Positions 50,848-59,313 of a DNA stretch of 64,000 bases are shown here, piece by piece (the stretch's first letter is position 1; every line of letters begins with the position of its first letter). A program made the position numbers and the translations under genes. The stretch spans positions 12,308-76,307 of the forward strand of contig JBMOOM010000062.1 of NCBI GenBank assembly GCA_049323275.1, in the 5' to 3' direction. A model generated the notes under the pieces. That model saw only the letters and a program-made list of their open reading frames with translations, did no database searches and was not told the DNA's origin. This DNA is from Taklimakanibacter sp049323275. GTDB taxonomy: Bacteria > Pseudomonadota > Alphaproteobacteria > Rhizobiales > Aestuariivirgaceae.

Positions 50848-53800
50848 ATGGCGGTGAGACCATCAAAACCGGGGCCGGCCGCCCAGAAGCGGGCGGGCAA
50901 GGCGGATTTGACCTCTGCGGGCGAACGCCGGCAGGTCACCGCTCTGTGCTACGACCTGGTCCAGTCCACCGACCTCATGCGCCGCCTCGACCTCGAGGAC
51001 TATCAGGACCTGATGACCGCCTTCCACGCCGCCGCGGCCGAGGCCGTCACCCGCAACCGCGGCGTCATCGCCGACACCTATGGCGATGGCGGCATGGCGA
51101 TCTTCGCCTCGCCGACCGACCCCAAGGACACCGCCTCGCTCGCCGTCGAGGCCGGCCTCGCCCTCATCGAAGCCTGCCAGAAGCGCGGGGCTGGAGGCGT
51201 TCGCTCCAGCGTCCCCCTCGAGGTGCGCGTCGGCATCGCCACCTCCATGGCCATCATCGCGCAGGCGCCCGGCGGCCAGGGCAGCCTGACGCCGGAAAAG
51301 GTGACGGGCGTCGCCCCGGCGCTCGCCGCCAGGCTCCAGACCGTGGCGCGGCCCAACAGCGTCGTCGTCTCGCAGCTCACCCGCCAGCTCGCCGGGCGCG
51401 CCTTCTCCTTCCGCTTCCTCGGCAAGCAGACGCTGAAAGGCTTTGAGCCGGAAAGCGCCTGGCAGGCGCTGCGCCACAAATTGCAGCTCGACCGCTTCTT
51501 CGCCTTCGGCAAGCTGCGCGCCCGCATCGTCGGGCGCGACCGCGAATTCGCCCATGGCCTCGCCTGCTGGGAACGCGCCGTCTCGGGGCAGGGCAATGTC
51601 CTCCTCATCGAGGGCGAGGCCGGCATCGGCAAGTCGCGCCTCCTGCATGAGCTGCGCAAGGCGGCGCGCCCCACCCGCCGCCGCCTGCTGCTGTTCCAAT
51701 GCGCGCCGGGCGGCGTGCACGAGACCTTGCACCCGCTCCTCCAGGCCCTGTCCCAGAATGCCGGCCAGGCCGGGCGCAAGGTGACCACCGCCCGCGTCGA
51801 GGCCCTGTTCCGCCGCCAGGGCATCGCCGAGCCCGAGGTGACGGGCCTGTTCTCCTTCCTGCTGGGCGCCGAGGATGCCGACGAGACGGGCCTCAAGGGC
51901 GCCTCCCCCGAGGCGCTGCGCGAAAAGGTGGTGCAGGCGGCCGAGCAGTGCCTCAGCCGGCTCGCCGCCGAAGGCCCGCTCCTCATCGCCATCGAGGACG
52001 CCCATTGGATCGACCCGACATCCTATATGATCCTCGCCGCGCTGGCCCGCCGGGTGCAGAAATATCCCGTGCTCCTCATCGTCACCTCGCGCCGCTTCGA
52101 CCCGCAGGCGCGTCCCGGCAATGGCGCCACCAGCCACATTCCGCTCGCCGCCCTGGACCGTGAATCGACCCGCATCGCCCTCGAGCAGAGCTGGCCGGAA
52201 GCGGCCCAGCGCCTGCCCGACGACCTCATCGAGCCGATCCATGACCTGACCAACGGCAACCCGCTCTTCGTCGAGGAGCTCAGCCAGTGGATGAGCGAGA
52301 ACCAGGGCGCCGTCGAAACGCTGACCCGCGGCGCCACCCTCGCCCGCGGCGAGGCGCTGGAGAACATCCTCACCGCCAGGCTCGCCAATCTCGGCCCCGC
52401 CCAGGACATCGCGCGCTACGCCGCCGTCGCCGGCCGCGACGTCGATTATTCGCTCCTGTGCAGCATCCTGCCCGACATGGACGCCGTCACCATCCTCGAA
52501 TCGCTGAAGGCGCTCGGTGACGCCGGCATCCTGGTGCGCAACCGCATCCCCGGCTACCCGTCCTACTCCTTCCGCCACGCGCTCATCCAGGAGACGATCT
52601 ACAACAGCCTCCTGCGCAAGACGCGCCAGGTCGTGCATGGCCGCATCTTCCACATCGTCACCGAGAACCGCGACCTCGCTTCCTGGATCGGCTCCTCGGC
52701 GCTCGCCGACCATGCCGAACGCGCCGGCCTCGTCGACGAGGCGATCGATGCCTATGTCGAGGCCGGCAAGGAAAGCTCGGCCCATTCGGCGCTGGCGGAA
52801 GCCAAGCAGCTGCTCGACCGCGCCCTCACGCTGGTCGAGACGGCCGATCCCCATGAGCATGACCGGCTCAAGCTCGCGGTCATCGCGGCGCTCTGCCCGG
52901 TGCTGACCGGCCTCGAAGGCAAGCGGTCGCCGCGCGCCACGGAGCTTTACGAGGAAGGCGTGGCGCTGGCCCGCCGCCAGCGCCCGGAAGACCAGCCGAA
53001 ACTGTTCCCGGTCTATTGGGGCTGGTGGTTCACCGCCCCCGACTTCGCCGCCTGGCTCGGCCGCACCCGCACCATCTTCGCCGATCTGAAGGATGTCGAC
53101 GACGCCGAGGTCCAGTTGCAGACGCGCCACTGCGTCTGGGCCATCGATTTCAATGTCGGCCGCCATGTGACCTGCATCGAGGCGGTCGATGCCGGCATGG
53201 CGATCTATGAGGAGGGCCGCGGCAGCGAGAATTTCACGCTGTATGGCGGCCATGACGCCAAGGTCTGCGGATTGGGCCAGCGCGGCCTGTCGCTGTGGAT
53301 GACGGGCCAGGGCACCCGCGCCGTCGCCTCGGTCACGCAGTCGGTCGCCTGGGCCGAGGAGATCAGCCATCTCGGCAGCATGGCGCATGCCTATGACATC
53401 GCCGCCATGCTGCATCGCTACCGGCGCGATTTCGAGGCGCTGCGGATGGTCACGGCGCGCATGCGCGATCTCGCCGGGCGCCACAATCTGCCGGCCCTGA
53501 CGGCCAAGACCATGATCTTCGACGGCTGGAGCCTCGGCCTTTTGTCGGACCCCGTCGCGGGGCGCGCCATGATGGAGGAGGGGCTCGCCATCCAGGCCCG
53601 CGTCGACACGCCCGAGGACGTGCCCGTCTATCAGGAAATGCTGGCCGAATTGCTCAGCCTCGCCGGCGATGCCGAAGCCGGCCTCCGGCTCATCGCCGCC
53701 GCCATCGCCGCCGTCCAGGCGAGCGGGCACACCTACTGGCTGGCGCAGCTGCATCATCGCCGCCTGCGGCTCCTGGCGCAGAGCAAGGCCAGCCCGGAGC

Positions 53801-54009
53801 TTCTCACGCAGGCGGCCGAGGAGGCCTTGCGCATCGCGCTCGAGCAGAAGGCCGTCACCTTGCTCATCAGCATCTATCGCACCGTCGAGGCTTTGGGCTT
53901 CTCGCCCGAGCTTCTCGCCCGCTACCGTTCGCAGGTGGAGGACGCCGAAAAGACGGTCGAGCCCGGCAGCCTCCTGTTCGCCCACCCGGAACCGCTGCCC
54001 CGTGGCTGA
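50848..54009 (+). CDS. Class III cyclase-like domain + STAND/AAA ATPase + helical-repeat protein
   Basis: The 1053-residue protein starts with a cyclase homology domain (about 25-210: CYDLVQSTDLMRRL, YGDGGMAIFA). The transition-state Asn of the usual VNLAARL motif is changed (APALAARLQ), so catalysis is doubtful. Residues 230-560 form an ATPase with GEAGIGKSRLLHEL (about 256-269) and LLIAIEDAHWID. The remaining ~480 residues are TPR-like helical repeats. GTGGGGAAC precedes the ATG. It resembles signal-transduction ATPases and lies upstream of the YcaO operon. Confidence 0.85.
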   Translation: MAVRPSKPGPAAQKRAGKADLTSAGERRQVTALCYDLVQSTDLMRRLDLEDYQDLMTAFHAAAAEAVTRNRGVIADTYGDGGMAIFASPTDPKDTASLAVEAGLALIEACQKRGAGGVRSSVPLEVRVGIATSMAIIAQAPGGQGSLTPEKVTGVAPALAARLQTVARPNSVVVSQLTRQLAGRAFSFRFLGKQTLKGFEPESAWQALRHKLQLDRFFAFGKLRARIVGRDREFAHGLACWERAVSGQGNVLLIEGEAGIGKSRLLHELRKAARPTRRRLLLFQCAPGGVHETLHPLLQALSQNAGQAGRKVTTARVEALFRRQGIAEPEVTGLFSFLLGAEDADETGLKGASPEALREKVVQAAEQCLSRLAAEGPLLIAIEDAHWIDPTSYMILAALARRVQKYPVLLIVTSRRFDPQARPGNGATSHIPLAALDRESTRIALEQSWPEAAQRLPDDLIEPIHDLTNGNPLFVEELSQWMSENQGAVETLTRGATLARGEALENILTARLANLGPAQDIARYAAVAGRDVDYSLLCSILPDMDAVTILESLKALGDAGILVRNRIPGYPSYSFRHALIQETIYNSLLRKTRQVVHGRIFHIVTENRDLASWIGSSALADHAERAGLVDEAIDAYVEAGKESSAHSALAEAKQLLDRALTLVETADPHEHDRLKLAVIAALCPVLTGLEGKRSPRATELYEEGVALARRQRPEDQPKLFPVYWGWWFTAPDFAAWLGRTRTIFADLKDVDDAEVQLQTRHCVWAIDFNVGRHVTCIEAVDAGMAIYEEGRGSENFTLYGGHDAKVCGLGQRGLSLWMTGQGTRAVASVTQSVAWAEEISHLGSMAHAYDIAAMLHRYRRDFEALRMVTARMRDLAGRHNLPALTAKTMIFDGWSLGLLSDPVAGRAMMEEGLAIQARVDTPEDVPVYQEMLAELLSLAGDAEAGLRLIAAAIAAVQASGHTYWLAQLHHRRLRLLAQSKASPELLTQAAEEALRIALEQKAVTLLISIYRTVEALGFSPELLARYRSQVEDAEKTVEPGSLLFAHPEPLPRG

Positions 54010-54085
54010 CACGTCACGATTCCTCGCGCCTGCCGGCGGAACCATTGCTCATCTCTTCTCCGCGGCAGGCAAGACCACTGTGATT

Positions 54086-54223
54086 TCCCCCCTCTCCCGT
54101 CCGAAGGATGGGAGAGGGTGCCCGACAGGGCGGGTGAGGGCTCTTCCTAGGCAGAGGCGTCGAGAAAGAGCCCTCATCCGCGCTTCGCGCACCTTCTCCC
54201 ATTGCTTCGCAACGGGAGAAGGG
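54086..54223. repeat. Paired CCTTCTCCC / GCCCGACAGGGCGG intergenic repeat
   Basis: Two halves (54086-54140 and 54167-54223) are imperfect inverted copies of each other, each with an internal hairpin (CTCTCCC...GGGAGAG; CTTCTCCC...GGGAGAAG). The same sequence begins again at 63950. It separates the ATPase gene from the YcaO operon. Confidence 0.8.
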
Positions 54224-54257
54224 GAATTGGGGGAGCAGCCTTTATGCGTGAGGCAGC

Positions 54258-55412
54258 ATGGCTGACCTCCCGCGCGATGGCCGCACCGGTCCTCCGCCGC
54301 CGGATTTGCTGCGCCGTCTCCTGCCGCGCCTCGCCGATTTCGGCATCACCCGCCTGGGCGACGTCACCGGCCTCGACCGGCTCGGCATTCCGGTCATGCA
54401 GGCGGCGCGGCCCTTGTCGCTGTCCAACTCCGTCGCCCAGGGCAAGGGCGCCACGCCCGAGACGGCGGCGCTGTCGGCCATTCTCGAAACCGCCGAATGT
54501 TTCTTCGCCGAGCGGCTCTCGCATTTCGATGTGACCGTCGCCTCGGCGGCGGGCCTCTCTGTCGATCCGCGATCGCTGGCGCCGCACATGACGGAAGATT
54601 GTCCGGCAAACTGGGCCGAAGAAGACATCGCCTGGGTCGCGGCGGAGGAGCTTCGGTCCGCCTCCCGCTGCGTCTTGCCGCTCGCCCTCGTCCACACCGC
54701 CTATGTCCATCCATCTGCGGCGCCCGCGGACGCCTGGTTCCAGGCCTCGACCAGCGGCCTCGCCGTGGCGGCCACCCGGCACGACGCGCTCCTTCATGGC
54801 CTGCTCGAATGTATCGAGCGCGATGCGCTGGCGCGCGCCATGCGCGTCCATGGCTTCTTTCAGCGCTGCCGCATCGATCTGGCGTCGATCGGTGATCCGC
54901 GGCTCAACGATCTCATCGAAAGCTTGCGGGCCGCGGGGCTTCTGGTCGGCCTGTGGCGGGCGCAGGGGCTCGCCGGCGTGCCGGTCGTCTGGTGCCATTT
55001 GCTGGAAGAGGATTCGCATACCGGCACGCTCATTCCCCACCCTTCCGAAGGCTCGGCTGCCGGGCTCGACGCGGCGGATGCGGCGGCGCGCGCCATCAGG
55101 GAGGCGGCGCAATCGCGCCTCGCCGCCATTTCCGGCGCCCGCGAGGACATCACCCGGCTCTCCTATCCGCGCTACCCCGACTGGGACAGGATCGAGGCGC
55201 ATCGCAAATTGCTGCGCGACGGCCCGCGCTCCGTCCATTTCGATGAGCTGGCGGCAGAAACCTCCGGCGACTGGCTCGCCGATCTTCTGGCGCGCGGCGA
55301 CAAGGCCGGGCTCTCTTCCATCCTGGCTGTCGATCTCGACACGCGGCCCTTCGCCGGCCTGTCGGCGGTCAAGGTCGTCGTTCCGGATCTGAAACCGCTG
55401 GGCGAGGGGTGA
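54258..55412 (+). CDS. YcaO-domain protein (ATP-dependent amide-backbone modification)
   Basis: The 384-residue protein has the YcaO nucleotide-binding signatures SNSVAQGKGATPETAALSAI-LETAECFFAE and LLHGLLECIERDAL, with a C-terminal ATP-contact region. YcaO enzymes activate backbone amides with ATP to form azoline, thioamide or amidine groups. The next gene is tfuA, three bases downstream, and YcaO plus TfuA is the combination linked to thioamide formation in RiPPs and in methyl-coenzyme M reductase. GTGAGG precedes the ATG. No E1-like partner is present, which argues against azoline synthesis. Confidence 0.85.
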   Translation: MADLPRDGRTGPPPPDLLRRLLPRLADFGITRLGDVTGLDRLGIPVMQAARPLSLSNSVAQGKGATPETAALSAILETAECFFAERLSHFDVTVASAAGLSVDPRSLAPHMTEDCPANWAEEDIAWVAAEELRSASRCVLPLALVHTAYVHPSAAPADAWFQASTSGLAVAATRHDALLHGLLECIERDALARAMRVHGFFQRCRIDLASIGDPRLNDLIESLRAAGLLVGLWRAQGLAGVPVVWCHLLEEDSHTGTLIPHPSEGSAAGLDAADAAARAIREAAQSRLAAISGAREDITRLSYPRYPDWDRIEAHRKLLRDGPRSVHFDELAAETSGDWLADLLARGDKAGLSSILAVDLDTRPFAGLSAVKVVVPDLKPLGEG

Positions 55413-55415
55413 GCC

Positions 55416-56171
55416 ATGGCGGAGCCGCCGTCCGTCGTCTTTCTCGGGCCTACGCTGCGGCGGGAGGCGGCGCGGCAGATCGCCGACGCCCTCTATCTGC
55501 CGCCCGCCGCGCAGGGCTCGATCGTCCAGGCGGTGCGCCGCCACGCGCCGCGCCGCCTGCTGATCATCGACGGCCTGTTCCAGTCCGAGCCGGCGGTGCG
55601 CCACAAGGAAATCCTGTGGGCGCTCGACCAGGGCGTCGCGGTTCTGGGCGCGGCGAGCATGGGCGCGCTCCGCGCCGCCGAGCTCTATCCCTTCGGCATG
55701 GAAGGCGTCGGTCTCATCTATCGCTGGTACCGGCGCTGGATCGGAGCGCCCGATGATGCGGTTGCGGTTGTGCACACGCCGGCCGAGGTCGGCGCCGAGG
55801 CCTTGACCCTTTCGCTCATCGATCTGCTGCGGACCATCAGGCGGGCCGCCCGGCGCGGCGCGCTCACGCCGGCGCAGACGAGGCATCTCGAAGCGGCGGC
55901 GCGCCGGCTCAATTTTCGCGAGCGCCTCTGGGAGAATGTCCTCGACGGAACCGGAATCGAGGCCGGCCGGCTCGCGCGGTTTCTCGTCGAGCAGAAGAAG
56001 CAGGACGCCATCGCCGCGCTCCGCCATCTCGACAAGGTTAATCCGCCGGCCCGCAAGGGCGGCTTCGTCTGGACTACTAATTTTGTACGCGATCTCGATC
56101 ACGCAAAAATTGCGCTGGCGGACGAAACTTCGTTCCCAATCGCCTTACGTGATGGTAGATTTGCGTCATGA
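55416..56171 (+). CDS. tfuA: TfuA-like protein, YcaO partner
   Basis: The 251-residue protein matches the TfuA core: VVFLGPTLRREAARQI at the start, LLIIDGLFQSEPAVRHKEILWALDQGVAVLGAASMGALRAAEL, and FGMEGVGLIYRWYR. TfuA was first named from the trifolitoxin region of Rhizobium and accompanies YcaO enzymes that make thioamides, where it may supply sulfur from a thiocarboxylate or persulfide donor. It follows ycaO by three bases and overlaps the next gene by four (ATGA), so all are translated together. Confidence 0.88.
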   Translation: MAEPPSVVFLGPTLRREAARQIADALYLPPAAQGSIVQAVRRHAPRRLLIIDGLFQSEPAVRHKEILWALDQGVAVLGAASMGALRAAELYPFGMEGVGLIYRWYRRWIGAPDDAVAVVHTPAEVGAEALTLSLIDLLRTIRRAARRGALTPAQTRHLEAAARRLNFRERLWENVLDGTGIEAGRLARFLVEQKKQDAIAALRHLDKVNPPARKGGFVWTTNFVRDLDHAKIALADETSFPIALRDGRFAS

Positions 56172-57361
56172 GGGGTTTGGGCCGAGACGTCGCAACCATG
56201 GAAGAGGGCCGTGAGTCCTCCGGTCTTGGCTGCCGCTTTCTCCTTTATCCGCAGGCGCCTTATCTGTCGGGTTACGACAAGCCCGAGCCGGTGTGGATCT
56301 CGACGCCGCCCGGCCAGCTGCAGCCCGGCCCCGCCAACCGGCGCATGTATGTGCGCGATCCGCTCCTCGAAAAGGAGCCCTATGAGTTTCCCTATCTGCC
56401 GCCCTTCGTCGGCGCCACCCATCCGCCGGCCGAAGCCGGGCTCGACGGCAATTTCGATCACTTGGCGCCGGGCAGCCGGCAGTTCATCGCCGCCCATGCC
56501 TTCGCCTCGGCCCAGCGTGTCCTCGACATCTTCGAAAGCTATCTCGGCCGCGAGATCCCCTGGTATTTCGCCGAGACCTATGAGCGGCTCGAGATCATTC
56601 CCTGGGTCGAATGGCGCAATGCCCAGTCGGGCTACGGCTATCTCGAGCTCGGCGTCGACCGCGAGAGCGACCGCGACGTGGCGCCTTTCGCGCTCAATTT
56701 CGACGTCATCGCCCATGAGGTCGGCCATGCCATCCTGTTCTCGCTCATCGGGGTGCCGGAAAGCGGTCCGACCGGGGGTGATTTTGGCGCCTTCCATGAA
56801 GCGAACTCCGATCTGATCTCGCTTCTCTCCTTCATGCATTTCGATACCGGGCTGGACCGGCTGTTGCGCCATTGCGAGGGCAATCTTCTCGTTCTCAACG
56901 AGCTCAACCGCATCGCCGAGCTGACCGGCGACCGGCAGATCCGCCTCGCCGGCAATGCGCGGCGCATGAGCGAGGTGACGGCCGAGATCCACGACCGGTC
57001 GCGGCCTTTCACCGGCGCCGTCTTCGACACCATCGTCGATGGCTTCCATGCGCGCCTCGTCGCACGCGATCTCGCCGATGAGGGCCTGCTCGACATCGAC
57101 ATCCGCGAGGTCGGCGCGGCGCAGATGCGGAACCTGTCGGATTTCACCGCCAAGGCCTTCCGGGCGCGGCCCTATCTGTTCAAGACGGCGCTCATCGAGG
57201 CGCGCGACGAGGTGGCGCTGGCGCTGATGCGGACCTGGACGCGTCTCGATCCCGAAACACTGAGCTTCGGAGCGGCAGCGGACATCATATGCGGCGTGGC
57301 GCAGTCGGATGCGCTGGCCGGGCGCTTCGAGACCAATTTCCGGTGGCGCGAGATTCTTTAG
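56168..57361 (+). CDS. Gluzincin-type metallopeptidase in the YcaO-TfuA operon
   Basis: The 397-residue protein has HEVGH at 183-187 and Glu211 in FHEANSD, the HExxH...E zinc site of gluzincins, with spacing like thermolysin/fungalysin relatives. The upstream strand FALNFDVIAHEVGHAIL fits that fold. No signal peptide is visible, so it should act in the cytoplasm. A role in cutting a leader peptide or maturing a modified protein is inferred only from the operon. The ATG at 56168 overlaps the tfuA stop; an in-frame ATG at 56198 is possible. Confidence 0.82.
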   Translation: MRGLGRDVATMEEGRESSGLGCRFLLYPQAPYLSGYDKPEPVWISTPPGQLQPGPANRRMYVRDPLLEKEPYEFPYLPPFVGATHPPAEAGLDGNFDHLAPGSRQFIAAHAFASAQRVLDIFESYLGREIPWYFAETYERLEIIPWVEWRNAQSGYGYLELGVDRESDRDVAPFALNFDVIAHEVGHAILFSLIGVPESGPTGGDFGAFHEANSDLISLLSFMHFDTGLDRLLRHCEGNLLVLNELNRIAELTGDRQIRLAGNARRMSEVTAEIHDRSRPFTGAVFDTIVDGFHARLVARDLADEGLLDIDIREVGAAQMRNLSDFTAKAFRARPYLFKTALIEARDEVALALMRTWTRLDPETLSFGAAADIICGVAQSDALAGRFETNFRWREIL

Positions 57362-57383
57362 AGGGCGATTTCAGGAGACGACC

Positions 57384-58100
57384 ATGAGTGACGACTATCA
57401 CAGACCGACCTATACCTCGGCCAATGCCGAGAACGAGCCGACGAACAAGGATGGGCTCTACAACCCGACGCAGGTGCGCCTTTATGGCATCCCCGGCAAG
57501 GCCGCCTCTCTCCTCGCCGGACCGAAGGCGTCCATTTCGGCTTTCGAAGGCGCCGCCCAGATCAGGCTCGATCTGAGCGACAAGGCGCAGGCGCAGAAGA
57601 ATATCGATCATGTGATCAAGGTGCTGCAGGCATTGCGGGACAAGCCGACGCAGCAGACCCTTTTGGCCGAGGCGCGCTTTGCCGGCGGCTCGGAGGGCAA
57701 AAGCTATCAGCTCGGCCTGATCACCAATCAGCTCGGCACCGTCTTCCTGGACACGCTCGACTTCGACGGGAAAGCCAACAGCAAGCTGTCGGCCGGCGTC
57801 ATGTTCGGCTATGCCTATGAAGGGCATACCTATGACTTCGCCAAGCCGAAGCTCATGCTGGTGCCGTCGCAGCCGCTGAAGGGCCGCATCCCCAAGGATG
57901 ATTCCGGCTATGCCGACAAATACGACGAAGGCTACCGGGTCTGGCTGGTCGACAAGCTCGACCAATGCATCGAGGTCGAGGTCAATCAGGGCTTCGTCGA
58001 CGAGATCGTTCTCGAGGCCAACACGCCCGGCAAGCGCTCGCCGACCGCCTATCGGGCGGCCATGACGCTGTCACACCGCGGCGGCCGGCTCAGCGAATAA
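57384..58100 (+). CDS. Protein of unknown family, last gene of the YcaO-TfuA operon
   Basis: The 238-residue protein has no membrane segment or signal. Residues 1-35 are polar and Asn/Thr/Tyr-rich, 60-95 look helical (LSDKAQAQKNIDHVIKVLQAL), and the rest alternates short strands and turns (KLSAGVMFGYAYEGHTYDFAKPKLMLV). It has a single cysteine. AGGAG precedes the ATG, 22 bases after the peptidase stop. It is not recognised. Its place makes it a possible substrate, partner or immunity factor of the modification system. A terminator-like hairpin follows. Confidence 0.75.
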   Translation: MSDDYHRPTYTSANAENEPTNKDGLYNPTQVRLYGIPGKAASLLAGPKASISAFEGAAQIRLDLSDKAQAQKNIDHVIKVLQALRDKPTQQTLLAEARFAGGSEGKSYQLGLITNQLGTVFLDTLDFDGKANSKLSAGVMFGYAYEGHTYDFAKPKLMLVPSQPLKGRIPKDDSGYADKYDEGYRVWLVDKLDQCIEVEVNQGFVDEIVLEANTPGKRSPTAYRAAMTLSHRGGRLSE

Positions 58101-58123
58101 CGCACAGGCCTCGTCACCCCCGC

Positions 58124-58153
58124 ATGGCCGCCCTCGAGGCGGCCATTCTTCGT
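58124..58153 (+). terminator. Terminator-like hairpin closing the YcaO-TfuA operon
   Basis: ATGGCCGCC (58124-58132) pairs perfectly with GGCGGCCAT (58138-58146) around CTCGA, followed by TCTTCGTT. It lies 23 bases after the last gene of the operon and before an unrelated acyltransferase gene. Confidence 0.7.
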
Positions 58154-58227
58154 TAATCGTCCTCCGGCATACGCCTTGCGTGACCGGGCCAAAGTCCGTG
58201 CCGCTATGGCACAGGGAGAGAGGCGAC

Positions 58228-59289
58228 ATGTCGGCTGGGGTTAATGCGGCGGAAAAGCGGGTCGACTGGGTCGACTACGCCAAGGGCATCTGTATCATTC
58301 TGGTCGTCATGATGCATTCGACGCTGGGCGTCGAAAAGGCGGCCGGCGAGCTCTCCTGGCTCAACGGCTTCATCGAATGGGCGCGGCCCTTCCGCATGCC
58401 GGACTTCTTCCTCATCTCCGGCCTGTTCCTCGCCGCCCGCATCGACCGCCCCTGGCGCGCTTATCTCGACACCAAGCTCCTGCATTTCGCCTACTTTTAC
58501 ATCCTGTGGATGACCATCCAGTTCGGCATGAAGAGCTTAGGGGTGATTCAGGCCGAAGGCGTCGCCGCGGCGCTGCAGGCCTATGGTCTGGGCTTCATCC
58601 AGCCCTTCGGCACCTTGTGGTTCATCTATCTGCTCGCCATCTTCTTCGTCGCCGCCAAGGCGCTGCGCCGCTTCCCGCCGCTCCTCGTCTTCATCGCCGC
58701 CGCCCTCCTCGAAATGGCGCCGATCGAAACCGGCTGGCTGGTCATCGACGAATTCGCCGGCCGCTTCGTCTATTTCTTCGCCGGCTATTGGCTGGCCCCC
58801 CGGGTCTTCGCCTTCGCCCGCGAGGTCGGGGACCTCAACCCGCTCGCCATCCTGGCCGGCCTCGTCGCCTGGGGCACCATCAACGCCATTCTGGTCGACA
58901 AGGGCTGGTCGCATCTGCCCGGCATCGGCCTGGCGCTCGGCTTCATCGGGGCCGGCGCCGTCATCTCGGCCGGCGTCTTCCTGTCGCGCTTCCGGATCGC
59001 CGAGCCGATCCGCTATTGCGGCCAGAATTCCATCGTCATCTATCTCGCCTTCTTCATGTTCATGGCCGCCACCCGCACCGTGCTCCTGAAAGTGGGCGTC
59101 GTCGACGATCTGGCCGTCATTTCCCTGGTCGTCACCTTGGCGGGCGTCATCGGGCCGGTGCTGCTCTTCTGGGCGGTGCGCAAGACACCTCTGAGCTTCC
59201 TCTTCATCCGCCCGCAATGGGCCAAATTGCCTGCGACATCACGTAAACAAGAACTTGTCAGCAGCGTGCCGGGGAGGCTGGAAGCCTGA
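58228..59289 (+). CDS. Acyltransferase family 3 membrane protein (OafA/OpgC-like)
   Basis: The 353-residue protein has about ten hydrophobic helices. VDYAKGICIILVVMMHS carries the His of the first helix and FFLISGLFLAARID the second conserved motif of acyltransferase-3 proteins, which transfer acetyl or succinyl groups to surface glycans or lipids. The substrate is unknown. GGGAGAGAGGCGAC precedes the ATG at 58228. It ends 24 bases before polA but is functionally unrelated. Confidence 0.85.
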   Translation: MSAGVNAAEKRVDWVDYAKGICIILVVMMHSTLGVEKAAGELSWLNGFIEWARPFRMPDFFLISGLFLAARIDRPWRAYLDTKLLHFAYFYILWMTIQFGMKSLGVIQAEGVAAALQAYGLGFIQPFGTLWFIYLLAIFFVAAKALRRFPPLLVFIAAALLEMAPIETGWLVIDEFAGRFVYFFAGYWLAPRVFAFAREVGDLNPLAILAGLVAWGTINAILVDKGWSHLPGIGLALGFIGAGAVISAGVFLSRFRIAEPIRYCGQNSIVIYLAFFMFMAATRTVLLKVGVVDDLAVISLVVTLAGVIGPVLLFWAVRKTPLSFLFIRPQWAKLPATSRKQELVSSVPGRLEA

Positions 59290-59313
59290 TCTCCGGGGTG
59301 GCATTATGGGGCC

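Noticed and set aside
50863..54045. 1060-codon open frame opposite the cyclase-ATPase gene
   Set aside because: Antisense shadow of a strongly biased coding sequence. The plus-strand protein has recognisable domains and a ribosome-binding site.
54010..54257. Region before ycaO examined for a short RiPP precursor gene
   Set aside because: The sequence is a two-armed genomic repeat also found at the end of the window, and the short frames in it are by-products of that repeat.
58124..58156. Ten-codon ORF MAALEAAILR after the YcaO operon as a possible precursor peptide
   Set aside because: It coincides exactly with the terminator hairpin, lacks a ribosome-binding site and has no leader/core character.
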